From assembly GCF_900580675.1 (NCBI RefSeq), contig NZ_UTBG01000147.1, positions 1-64,000 of the forward strand: a stretch of DNA of 64,000 nt. Direction: 5' to 3'. Source of the DNA: Pseudomonas viridiflava (GTDB lineage: Bacteria; Pseudomonadota; Gammaproteobacteria; Pseudomonadales; Pseudomonadaceae). Shown here piece by piece: positions 53,847 to 61,570 of this stretch. Both the position numbers and the translations under genes were made by a program. The notes under the pieces were generated by a model. The model saw only the letters and a list, made by a program, of their open reading frames with translations, searched no databases and was not told the origin of the DNA. Within the stretch, counting starts at the first letter, position 1. The number at the start of each line of letters is the position of its first letter.

Positions 53847-54938
53847 ATGTCCGGCAATACCTTCGGCAAGCTGTTCACTGTCACCACCGCGGGCGAAAGC
53901 CATGGTCCGGCGTTGGTCGCCATTGTCGACGGCTGCCCGCCAGGCCTCGAGCTGTCCCTGGAAGACCTGCAGCGTGACCTCGACCGCCGCAAGCCCGGCA
54001 CCAGCCGCCACACCACCCAGCGCCAGGAGCCCGACGAAGTCGAGATTCTCTCCGGCGTGTTCGAAGGCCGCACCACCGGTTGCGCCATCGGCCTGCTGAT
54101 TCGCAATACCGACCAGAAGTCCAAGGACTACTCGGCGATCAAGGACCTGTTCCGCCCGGCCCATGCCGACTACACCTACCACCACAAATACGGCGAGCGT
54201 GACTACCGTGGCGGCGGCCGCAGCTCGGCGCGCGAAACCGCGATGCGCGTGGCGGCCGGTGCCATCGCCAAGAAATACCTGGCCACCCAGGGCATCGTGG
54301 TGCGTGGCTATATGAGCCAGCTGGGCCCGATCGAAATCCCGTTCAAGACCTGGGACAGCGTCGACGACAACGCCTTCTTCAGCCCCGACCCCGACAAAGT
54401 GCCGGAACTGGAAGCCTATATGGACCAGTTGCGCCGTGATCAGGATTCGGTCGGCGCGAAGATCACCGTGGTCGCCGAGGGCGTCAAGCCGGGCCTGGGC
54501 GAGCCGATCTTCGACCGCCTCGATGCCGAGCTGGCCCACGCGCTGATGAGCATCAATGCGGTGAAGGGCGTGGAGATCGGCGCCGGTTTCGGCTGTGTCG
54601 CGCAGCGCGGCACCGAACACCGCGATGAGCTGACGCCCGAAGGTTTCCTCAGCAACAACGCGGGCGGCATCCTCGGCGGTATTTCCTCGGGCCAGCCGAT
54701 CGTTGCGCACCTGGCGCTGAAGGCCACGTCGAGCATCACCACCCCGGGCCGTTCGATCGACGTGCACGGCAACCCGGTGGATGTGATCACCAAAGGCCGC
54801 CACGACCCGTGCGTCGGCATCCGTGCCACGCCGATTGCCGAAGCGATGATGGCCATCGTGTTGATGGACCACCTGCTGCGCAACCGTGGGCAAAACGCCG
54901 ATGTACGCGTGAGTACCCCGGTGCTGGGCCAACTGTGA
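53847..54938 (+). CDS. aroC: Chorismate synthase
   Basis: A 363-residue chorismate synthase, the last step of the shikimate pathway, converting EPSP to chorismate with reduced FMN. Landmarks: [20 protein letters not shown] (signature 1, with the Gly-Glu-Ser-His motif), [20 protein letters not shown] (signature 2) and [14 protein letters not shown] near the end. Length and start agree with the family. GGAG lies ten bases upstream of the ATG. Downstream MFS and cupin genes follow on the same strand after a REP element. Confidence 0.98.
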   Translation: MSGNTFGKLFTVTTAGESHGPALVAIVDGCPPGLELSLEDLQRDLDRRKPGTSRHTTQRQEPDEVEILSGVFEGRTTGCAIGLLIRNTDQKSKDYSAIKDLFRPAHADYTYHHKYGERDYRGGGRSSARETAMRVAAGAIAKKYLATQGIVVRGYMSQLGPIEIPFKTWDSVDDNAFFSPDPDKVPELEAYMDQLRRDQDSVGAKITVVAEGVKPGLGEPIFDRLDAELAHALMSINAVKGVEIGAGFGCVAQRGTEHRDELTPEGFLSNNAGGILGGISSGQPIVAHLALKATSSITTPGRSIDVHGNPVDVITKGRHDPCVGIRATPIAEAMMAIVLMDHLLRNRGQNADVRVSTPVLGQL

Positions 54939-54942
54939 CGGT

Positions 54943-54990
54943 GTGTGGCGAGGGAGCTTGCTCCCGCTGGGCTGCTGCACCGCAGCCCCC
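54943..54990. repeat. REP element of the GAGGGAGCTTGCTCCC family
   Basis: Two adjacent hairpins, GGGAGC with GCTCCC (54952-54965) and GGGCTGC with GCAGCCC (54969-54988), lie in the 58-base gap between aroC and the MFS gene. This is a further REP family, distinct from the GTGGGAGC ones. The second hairpin may affect translation of the MFS gene, whose ATG is nine bases on. Confidence 0.75.
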
Positions 54991-54996
54991 TGCACT

Positions 54997-56160
54997 ATGA
55001 CCCAAAGCCTCCCATACTGGCGCCTCTCCAGCTTCTACCTGTTCTACTTCGCCCTGCTGGGGGCGACGGCGCCGTTCCTGGCGCTGTACTTCGACCACCT
55101 GGGGTTTTCCAGCGCGCGCATCGGCGAGCTGGTGGCCATCCCCATGCTGATGCGCTGCGTGGCCCCCAACCTGTGGGGCTGGCTCGGCGACTACACCGGC
55201 CGCCGCCTGGCCATCGTGCGCTTTGGCGCGGTGTGCACCCTGGCCAGCTTTTCATTGATTTTCGTCAGCCACACCTACGCCTGGCTGGCGCTGGTGATGG
55301 CATTGCACGCCTTCTTCTGGCACGCGGTGCTGCCGCAATTTGAAGTGATCACCCTGGCGCATCTGCAAAAACAGACCTCGCGCTACAGCCAGATCCGCCT
55401 GTGGGGCTCCATCGGATTTATCCTCACGGTGGTGATCATGGGCCGCCTGTTCGACTGGCTGAGCCTGGATATTTACCCGGTGGTGGTCGTGGTGATCATG
55501 ACCGGGATCATCGGCGCCAGCCTGTGGGTGCCGAATGCGCAGCCCGCCAGCCAGGGCAATCGCCTGGCCGGTGACGGTTTTCTCAAACAATTGCGCAGCC
55601 CCGGCGTCCTGGCGTTTTATGCCTGCGTGGCGCTGATGCAAATGAGCCATGGCCCGTACTACACCTTCCTCACCCTGCACCTGGAACACTTGGGCTACAG
55701 CCGTGGCGTGATCGGCATGCTCTGGGCCGTGGGGGTGGTGGCGGAAGTGCTGATGTTCCTGGGCATGAGCCGCATCCTCGCGCGGTTCTCGGTTCGCCGG
55801 GTGCTGCTGGCCAGCTTTGTGTTGGCCGGGTTGCGTTGGTTGCTGCTGGGCTCGTTTGCCGAGTATCTCTGGGTGCTGTTGCTGGCGCAGGTGATGCACG
55901 CCGCGACCTTCGGCAGTTTCCATGCGGCCGCCATCGCGTTTGTGCAGCGCAGTTTTGGCGATAAACAACAAGGCCAGGGCCAGGCGCTCTATGCCGCATT
56001 GGCCGGCACCGGTGGCGCACTGGGCGCACTGTATTCGGGCTACAGCTGGAACCTGCTGGGGCCGACCCTCACGTTCAGCATCGCCAGCGTCGCGGCCCTG
56101 GCCGCTGCCGTTATCATCGGTTTTCGATTGCAAGAGCAGAACAGAGGAACCCTTCAATGA
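54997..56160 (+). CDS. MFS transporter (HcaT/PPP-like)
   Basis: A 387-residue major facilitator with 12 predicted helices. The start YWRLSSFYLFYFALLGATAPFLALYF and the loop LGFSSARIGELVAIP, followed by WGWLGDYTGRR, match the phenylpropionate permease (HcaT) branch of uncertain substrate. I chose the ATG at 54997 (MTQSLPYWRL). Its stop overlaps the start of the cupin gene by four bases, so they are translationally coupled. Equivalent MFS genes follow aroC in other pseudomonads. Confidence 0.88.
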   Translation: MTQSLPYWRLSSFYLFYFALLGATAPFLALYFDHLGFSSARIGELVAIPMLMRCVAPNLWGWLGDYTGRRLAIVRFGAVCTLASFSLIFVSHTYAWLALVMALHAFFWHAVLPQFEVITLAHLQKQTSRYSQIRLWGSIGFILTVVIMGRLFDWLSLDIYPVVVVVIMTGIIGASLWVPNAQPASQGNRLAGDGFLKQLRSPGVLAFYACVALMQMSHGPYYTFLTLHLEHLGYSRGVIGMLWAVGVVAEVLMFLGMSRILARFSVRRVLLASFVLAGLRWLLLGSFAEYLWVLLLAQVMHAATFGSFHAAAIAFVQRSFGDKQQGQGQALYAALAGTGGALGALYSGYSWNLLGPTLTFSIASVAALAAAVIIGFRLQEQNRGTLQ

Positions 56161-56687
56161 GTTATGTCGCCGTCTACCCCGTCGCTTCACCGGATACGCC
56201 GAACAAGGTCCTGACCCATTTCGACGACATCGCCGCCACCCTCGCCGAGTTGGGTGTGCGGTTCGAGCGTTGGCAGCCGGCACCGATTGAGAAGGGCGCC
56301 AGCGATGCGCAAATGATCGCGGCGTACCAGGCGCAGATCGACGCCCTTGGTTACGCGGGTGTGGAGGTGCTCAGTGTTTCGAGCGACCACCCGCAAAAAG
56401 ATGAACTGCGCGCGCAGTTTCTGGATGAGCGCCGTTACAGCGAAGACCAGGTGCGCTTTTTTATCGCGGGTCAGGGGCTGTTCACGCTGCACATCGACGA
56501 CTACGTGTATGCCGTGCGCTGTGAGAAAAATGACCTGCTGGTGATCCCGGCCGGCATGGCGCATTGGTTTGATATGGGGGAAAACCCGCACTTTGTAGCA
56601 TTGCGCCTATTTGATACGGCACAAGGCGGGGTCCCCGAACTGACCGGCGACGATATTGCCCGTCGTTTCCCTGGCTTGGACGATTGA
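56157..56687 (+). CDS. Acireductone-dioxygenase-like cupin lacking most metal ligands
   Basis: A 176-residue protein with the whole ARD (MtnD) sequence frame: VLTHFDDIAATLAELGVRFERW, SEDQVRFFIAGQGLFTLHIDDYVY, and PAGMAHWFDMGENPHFVALRLF. The four metal ligands of the Klebsiella enzyme (His96, His98, Glu102, His140) align with Arg92, Tyr94, Gln98 and His136 here, so only the last is retained. Dioxygenase activity in methionine salvage is therefore doubtful. In P. aeruginosa the same aroC-MFS block is followed by mtnB-mtnD-mtnC; here neither mtnB nor mtnC is found. It may be a pseudoenzyme or have a new role. The frame is intact and coupled to the MFS gene. Confidence 0.85.
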   Translation: MSYVAVYPVASPDTPNKVLTHFDDIAATLAELGVRFERWQPAPIEKGASDAQMIAAYQAQIDALGYAGVEVLSVSSDHPQKDELRAQFLDERRYSEDQVRFFIAGQGLFTLHIDDYVYAVRCEKNDLLVIPAGMAHWFDMGENPHFVALRLFDTAQGGVPELTGDDIARRFPGLDD

Positions 56688-56699
56688 TCGCAGCACATT

Positions 56700-56732
56700 A
56701 ACAACTTCAACCCCCGCACTTTTGAAGTTGTT
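56700..56732. other. Perfect 11-base inverted repeat after the cupin gene
   Basis: AACAACTTCAA (56700-56710) and TTGAAGTTGTT (56722-56732), an 11-pair stem with an 11-base loop, begins 13 bases after the cupin stop. It has no T-run, so it is either a weak terminator or an operator for the small LuxR-type gene 167 bases on. Confidence 0.5.
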
Positions 56733-56898
56733 GTGGGAATAAGCCCAAACTCCTGTAAGGCCCTGCTATTTATTGCGGGGCCTGCGCCGGAGCAGCATTC
56801 GTTGTGTAACTCTCTAACGCCTCGACGTTTATATCACCTGTCAATAGGAGGAATCCGATTGGTGATAGGGCGTCAGCCAATTAAAGGGAGAGATACTG

Positions 56899-57168
56899 AT
56901 GAGAGGCCCGAAGGATTCTACTGCGACGCCATATTCCTTACCCAACATTGTCAGAAGGCGCATGAGCTTGAGCGGCAAGCCCCTCACCCCTACGGAGCTG
57001 GAGATATTGCGCTGGGCCGCGGAAGGCAAGACGGTGTGGGAGATCAGCCAAATACGGGACACGTCTGAAGCCACGGTTAAATTTCACCTGCGCAACATCT
57101 ACGGCAAACTTGAAGTCAGCAACCGCGTCCAGGCGATGAACGAAGCAGCGCGCCAAGGGCTGTGCTAG
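56899..57168 (+). CDS. Small LuxR-type HTH regulator
   Basis: An 89-residue protein consisting almost only of a LuxR/FixJ DNA-binding domain: LTPTELEILRWAAEGKTVWEISQIRDTSEATVKFHLRNIYGKLEVSNRVQAM. No receiver or acyl-homoserine-lactone domain is attached. Such stand-alone domains may bind DNA without a signal or need a partner. AAGGGAG lies eight bases upstream of the ATG. It is ended by the strong terminator at 57188. Targets unknown. Confidence 0.85.
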   Translation: MRGPKDSTATPYSLPNIVRRRMSLSGKPLTPTELEILRWAAEGKTVWEISQIRDTSEATVKFHLRNIYGKLEVSNRVQAMNEAARQGLC

Positions 57169-57187
57169 CGCATAAAAAGCTGCCCAT

Positions 57188-57229
57188 AAAAAAGGGCCGC
57201 GACGCTCAACGGCGTCGCGGCCCTTTTTA
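57188..57229. terminator. Bidirectional Rho-independent terminator
   Basis: An AAAAAAGGGCCGCGACG half and its complement CGTCGCGGCCCTTTTT form a strong stem with A and T runs on the two sides. It separates the small LuxR-type gene (plus) from the DUF3509 gene (minus) and should stop both. Confidence 0.93.
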
Positions 57230-57240
57230 ATGTCGATTAT

Positions 57241-57519
57241 TTATGCCGAATGGTAAGTCGGCAGGGCAAAGCGGTTCTGGCTTTGCAGCATGGAAATCTG
57301 TGGCAATTCACTCGCCTGTTCTGCCAGGTCACGGCGAATGGCGCTGATGACCCAGGTCAGTTGATCGGCAGTGTGCAACTGCTGGTAAGAGATCGAACGT
57401 TTGACCTGTTTGCCTTCGCTGTTACGCAGGGTCAACAGGATGCCGCCGTCCGGACGTGGCTGGGTGGTGACGTCGTATTGGGAGAATACTGAAGCGAATT
57501 TATCTTGGATCAGGCTCAT
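57241..57519 (-). CDS. DUF3509 family protein
   Basis: A 92-residue soluble protein: MSLIQDKFASVFSQYDVTTQ with RPDGGILLTLRN and the YQQLHTADQLTWVISAIRRDLAE helix. This matches the DUF3509 family, which is nearly confined to Pseudomonas. Function unknown. It is transcribed alone and shares the terminator at 57188 with the convergent LuxR-type gene. Confidence 0.85.
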   Translation of the reverse strand: MSLIQDKFASVFSQYDVTTQPRPDGGILLTLRNSEGKQVKRSISYQQLHTADQLTWVISAIRRDLAEQASELPQISMLQSQNRFALPTYHSA

Positions 57520-57915
57520 GTCTATCAGCTCCGTTGGCTCAAGTTGGCAAGCATGGAGTGATAGGTGCAGTGATTGTGCCAGCTATGGGTTATTGAATAA
57601 ATCGTTATAAATCAACGGCTTAAAAAATTGTCGGATTTTTGTTTTCGTGCAATTTGCATGAATGGCCATCATGCATCCTGCATTTTGCGTGGTTCGCCCC
57701 AGCAAAATGGGCGCCCGGTTATTTTTAAAGACCTTCCAGGCGCCGCTAAATTCCCTTTTTCAGCAATCGCCCGCCGGGATACAAAACTTTTCAAATCCCG
57801 CGTGTACAGCCCGAGAACCGCTGACGTATTTTCCAGCCATGCATTTCGGCTACCTGCACCGGAAGTTCCCGCGTCTGCGGATCATACGAAGAATAAGAAA
57901 AAAGGACGTTGCGCC
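57520..57915. other. Noncoding region ahead of the acyl-CoA synthetase gene
   Basis: 396 bases, AT-rich at the start (57590-57660), holding the divergent promoters of the DUF3509 gene and the acyl-CoA synthetase gene. The plus-strand frame stays open from 57628 into the synthetase but has no coding character. I see no clear operator. Confidence 0.6.
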
Positions 57916-59742
57916 ATGAGCCCTCCGCAAAACGGCATGATCACCTGGAGCATGATGCTGCGTAAGGTGCCCGACATTGTTCGAGCCCTCCCGCGGGTGG
58001 TCCGTGGCATGCGCGCCGCCAATGTCACTGACCCCGGGCAACCTTGCGGCCTTGGCTGGCACTTTGAGCAAGCCACCTTGCGCAACCCCGACGGCGTCGC
58101 CTTGCTCTTTGACGAGCAGGCATTGAGCTACCGCGACGCCAATGCCAGCGCTAACCGCATCGCCCATCACCTGCAGGCCCAGGGCATCGGCAAGGGCGAT
58201 GTGGTGGCGCTGTTTATCGAGAATCGCCCGGAGCTGTTGCTGAACGTGTTGGCCGTGGCCAAAGTGGGCGGTATCTGCGCGATGCTCAATACCGCGCAAA
58301 CTCAAGGTGCGCTGGTACATAGCCTGAACCTGGTGAGCCCGGTGGCGATTGTGGTCGGCGCAGAATTGGTCGGCGCGTATGAGTCGGTGCGTGAGCAGGT
58401 GCAGATCGAGGCGCAGCGCACCTGGTTTGTCGCCGATCAGCAGGCCGGCGCGGCCCCCGAGGCTTATATCGACTTGCTGGCCGCGAGTGCCGAATGCTCG
58501 CCTGACAACCCCGCCAGCACCGCGCAGATCTATTTCAACGACCCCTGCTTCTATATCTACACCTCCGGCACCACCGGCCTGCCCAAGGCCGGCATTATGA
58601 AACACGGGCGTTGGACCAAAACCGCCGTGAGTTTCGGCAGCATCGCCCTCGACATGGGCCCCGAAGACGTCCTGTATTGCACGTTGCCGCTCTACCACGC
58701 CACCGGCCTGTGCGTGTGCTGGGGTTCGGCGATTGTCGGCGCATCGGGCTTCGCCATTCGCCGCAAGTTCAGCGCCAGCCAGTTCTGGGAGGACGCGCGC
58801 AAATACAAGGCCACCACCCTGGGTTACGTGGGGGAGCTGTGCCGTTACCTGCTCGACCAGCCGCCCGGCGACCACGACCGTGATAACCGCGTGACCAAGA
58901 TGGTCGGCAATGGCCTGCGCCCCGGCGTGTGGGCGCAGTTCAAGGCGCGCTACGGCGTGGAGCATATCTGCGAGCTGTACGCGGCCAGCGACGGCAACAT
59001 CGGTTTTACCAACGTGTTGAATTTCGACAACACCATCGGCTTTTGCCTGCAGCACTGGGCGCTGGTGGACTACGCCCACGACAACGGCGAGCCGATCCGC
59101 GGCGATGACGGCTTTATGCGCAAGGTGCAAACCGGCGGGCAGGGCCTGTTGCTGGCCAGGATCGATGATAAATCGCCCTTCGACGGCTATACCGACCCGG
59201 AAAAGAACCGCAAGGTGATCCTCACCGACGTGTTCGAAAAGGGCGATCGCTACTTCAACACCGGCGACCTGTTGCGCAGTATCGGCTTTGGCCACGCGCA
59301 GTTCGTTGATCGGCTGGGGGATACCTACCGCTGGAAAGGTGAAAACGTCTCCACCACCGAGGTCGAGAACGTCCTGCTGCAACACCCGCAGATCGCCGAA
59401 GTGGTGGCCTACGGTGTGGAGATCGAAAACACCAATGGCCGCGCGGGCATGGTTGCTATCACGCCGAGCGAGTCCCTGGCCGCGCTGGACATGCGCGAGC
59501 TGCTGCAATTCGCCCACGGCCAGTTGCCGCACTATGCGGTGCCGCTGTTCCTGCGGATCAAGGTGAAGATGGAAACCACCGGGACCTTCAAATACCAGAA
59601 AGTGCGGCTCAAGGAGGAAGCGTTCGACCCGGAGAAGGCGGGCAATGACCCGGTCTTCGCCTGGCTGCCGGGGTCGGACTGCTACGTGCCGGTGACCGGG
59701 GACTTGCTGGCGCAGATTCAGGGCGGTCAATTTCGCTATTGA
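57916..59742 (+). CDS. Long-chain acyl-CoA synthetase (very-long-chain/FATP type)
   Basis: A 608-residue AMP-forming ligase. The P-loop motif is IYTSGTTGLPKAG, and later motifs include CELYAASDGNIGFTN, YFNTGDLLR, the hinge DRLGDTYRWKGENVSTTEVE and TGTFKYQKVRLKEEAFDP. These are characteristic of the FATP/very-long-chain acyl-CoA synthetase branch. It activates fatty acids to acyl-CoA. I chose MSPPQNGMITWSMMLRKV (ATG 57916, with AAAGGA upstream); the in-frame extension upstream is not conserved-looking. Transcribed alone. Confidence 0.92.
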   Translation: MSPPQNGMITWSMMLRKVPDIVRALPRVVRGMRAANVTDPGQPCGLGWHFEQATLRNPDGVALLFDEQALSYRDANASANRIAHHLQAQGIGKGDVVALFIENRPELLLNVLAVAKVGGICAMLNTAQTQGALVHSLNLVSPVAIVVGAELVGAYESVREQVQIEAQRTWFVADQQAGAAPEAYIDLLAASAECSPDNPASTAQIYFNDPCFYIYTSGTTGLPKAGIMKHGRWTKTAVSFGSIALDMGPEDVLYCTLPLYHATGLCVCWGSAIVGASGFAIRRKFSASQFWEDARKYKATTLGYVGELCRYLLDQPPGDHDRDNRVTKMVGNGLRPGVWAQFKARYGVEHICELYAASDGNIGFTNVLNFDNTIGFCLQHWALVDYAHDNGEPIRGDDGFMRKVQTGGQGLLLARIDDKSPFDGYTDPEKNRKVILTDVFEKGDRYFNTGDLLRSIGFGHAQFVDRLGDTYRWKGENVSTTEVENVLLQHPQIAEVVAYGVEIENTNGRAGMVAITPSESLAALDMRELLQFAHGQLPHYAVPLFLRIKVKMETTGTFKYQKVRLKEEAFDPEKAGNDPVFAWLPGSDCYVPVTGDLLAQIQGGQFRY

Positions 59743-59839
59743 TTGTGCCTATGGGGCCTTTTGACAAAAAAGCCATGACAGTGGGGAACTCCCTCGTGAC
59801 ACTGGGCGCCTATAAAGCACACCAGACAAGGAGCCCCAC

Positions 59840-60355
59840 ATGTCAGTCCAGCCCAAACAAATGACCGAAGACGAAGCCGCCGAATTTGCCGAGCAGGTGT
59901 TTGACGTAGCTCGCCGAGGCGACGCCGCCATGCTCGCCGCGTTGCTGACCAAGGGCTTGCCCGCCAATTTCCGTAACCACAATGGCGACACCCTGCTGAT
60001 GCTTTCGGCGTACCACGGCCATGCCGAAGCCGTGAAAGTGTTGCTGGAATTCAAGGCCGACCCGCTGATTGCCAACGACAAGAACCAACTGCCGATTGCC
60101 GGCGCGGCGTTCAAGGGCAACCTGCCGGTGGTCAAGGCGCTGATCGAAGGCGGTACGCCTATCGAAGCCGCATCGTCCGACGGGCGTACCGCGCTGATGA
60201 TGGCGGCCATGTTCAACCGCGTTGAAATGGTCGACTACCTGCTGGGGCAGGGCGCCAACCCCAAGGCCACCGATGCCCAGGGTGCGACTGCACTGGCGGC
60301 GGCGCAGACCATGGGCGCAGTGGATACGGCGGCGCAATTGCAGAAACTGGTGTAG
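59840..60355 (+). CDS. Ankyrin-repeat protein
   Basis: A 171-residue protein made of about four ankyrin repeats, for example NHNGDTLLMLSAYHGHAEAVKVLLEF and SSDGRTALMMAAMFNRVEMVDYLLGQGANP. It should mediate protein-protein contact in the cytoplasm; no signal peptide. Small single ankyrin proteins occur in many Pseudomonas (AnkB type, often beside catalase), but no catalase is near here. It is followed 41 bases later by an uncharacterised gene on the same strand. Confidence 0.9.
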   Translation: MSVQPKQMTEDEAAEFAEQVFDVARRGDAAMLAALLTKGLPANFRNHNGDTLLMLSAYHGHAEAVKVLLEFKADPLIANDKNQLPIAGAAFKGNLPVVKALIEGGTPIEAASSDGRTALMMAAMFNRVEMVDYLLGQGANPKATDAQGATALAAAQTMGAVDTAAQLQKLV

Positions 60356-60396
60356 GCTTTGCGCCCTCAAAAACCAGCCCGCTACAGGATCACCCC

Positions 60397-60927
60397 ATGA
60401 AAACCGCCCTCGTCGAACTTATCAGCAAAATCAGCGCCGGGGTCATGGGCGAAGACGAGGTCGCGCGCATCGCCGAGGAAGCCGCCCAGGCCTACGCCGA
60501 CCCGGCGGCATTTCTGGCAGCCAACCCGGATATCAACTACGACGACACGTTCCCGATTCCCTTGGGGGAGTGGGTGGTGGTGGGCAGCCTGCCCGACACG
60601 GTGCTGTTCCAGGCCGACACCTATGGCGACCTGTTTGCGCAAATCGTCGCGTCGTTCGGCCCGGGCGTGGCGTTCAACCTCAAGCCCAAGCAGTTAGCCA
60701 AGACCGAAGACTTGACCGCGCTCAATCGCATCCAGATCCAGATGAGTGCCCTGAGCCCGGAAGACGGCGGCTATGTGCTGCTCAACTTCAGCCAATTGCT
60801 CGATGACGAAATCCAGGCCGTGCTGGTGTACGGCAATGACCTGCCGCGCGTGCTGCAATTGTGCGCGGAAGTCGGGATCAAGGCCGAGCCATCCCTTGAA
60901 GCACTGAAGGTGGCCGTACACGTCTGA
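60397..60927 (+). CDS. Uncharacterised 176-residue protein
   Basis: A soluble acidic protein, MKTALVELISKISAGVMGED onward. The sequence has an alpha-helical start and a later stretch of alternating strands (PLGEWVVVGSLPDTVLFQADTYGD, NRIQIQMSALSPEDGGYVLLN). I recognise no domain. It is 41 bases behind the ankyrin gene, so they may be co-expressed. Confidence 0.75.
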   Translation: MKTALVELISKISAGVMGEDEVARIAEEAAQAYADPAAFLAANPDINYDDTFPIPLGEWVVVGSLPDTVLFQADTYGDLFAQIVASFGPGVAFNLKPKQLAKTEDLTALNRIQIQMSALSPEDGGYVLLNFSQLLDDEIQAVLVYGNDLPRVLQLCAEVGIKAEPSLEALKVAVHV

Positions 60928-60994
60928 AATAAAACGGAACCCCGGCCAGGGCTGACTATCCTACAAGGGCATGCCCTCACTTAGGAGCGACACC

Positions 60995-61186
60995 ATGGGT
61001 TCCACTTTTAATGGCTTGATCGGCCTGATCATCCTCGCGCTGGATATCTGGGCGATCATCAATGTGTTCAAAAGCGGCGCGAGCACCGGGGCCAAAGTGC
61101 TCTGGATCCTGTTGATCCTGTTGCTGCCGGTACTGGGCCTGATCATCTGGGCGATTGCCGGGCCGCGGGGTAACGTGCGGATCTAG
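60995..61186 (+). CDS. Small membrane protein with PLDc_N-type domain
   Basis: A 63-residue protein with two hydrophobic helices: FNGLIGLIILALDIWAIINVF and KVLWILLILLLPVLGLIIWAIAGPRG. The second with the GPRG ending matches the phospholipase-D-nuclease N-terminal domain found alone or in cardiolipin synthases. I chose the ATG at 60995 (MGSTFNGLIG), since TAGGAG lies eight bases upstream. Function of the stand-alone form is unknown. Confidence 0.85.
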   Translation: MGSTFNGLIGLIILALDIWAIINVFKSGASTGAKVLWILLILLLPVLGLIIWAIAGPRGNVRI

Positions 61187-61570
61187 GCACCTCACTCCCT
61201 CTGGAGTGGGCTCAGTCAATGTGAGAGGGGGCTTGCCCCCGATAGCGGTCTGTCAACCAGCTCATTTGGCGCGGATACACTGCTATCGGGGCAAGCCCCC
61301 TCCCGCTTTTGTGTTTCGAAATATTCGCTGCACAGAATTTTCACATCCCATCCAAGACAATTCGCCGGCTTTATCTCCCTGCCGCGGCTCTATCTCAAGG
61401 GCCACTAAAGGCGGGGCAGCGGTGCTCGTTCAGTAATTAATAGCCTTGCCGGCATTGATCGGGCACCATTTGCGCCACCGCGTTAACCGCCTACCCCAGC
61501 CTGCCTGGGCGAGGGACGGACGCCGCCGCATTATTTCGCAACTTAAACTTCCAATGGGTCCTGAAACGAC
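61187..61570. other. Noncoding region with a REPIN ahead of the LTA-synthase-like gene
   Basis: 384 bases. It contains a REPIN at 61221-61306 (GAGGGGGCTTGCCCCC type) and otherwise no open frame that looks coding. The promoter of the downstream gene should lie between 61310 and 61550; I could not choose one. Confidence 0.6.
61221..61306. repeat. REPIN (GAGGGGGCTTGCCCCC type)
   Basis: GTGAGAGGGGGCTTGCCCC at 61221 with the complementary GGGGCAAGCCCCCTCCCGC ending at 61306. This is the third REP subtype in the window; the short palindromes at 12260 and 22742 are related. Confidence 0.85.

Noticed and set aside
57628..57915. N-terminal extension of the acyl-CoA synthetase
   Set aside because: Open in frame but AT-rich, no family similarity, and a better start with a ribosome site exists at 57916.
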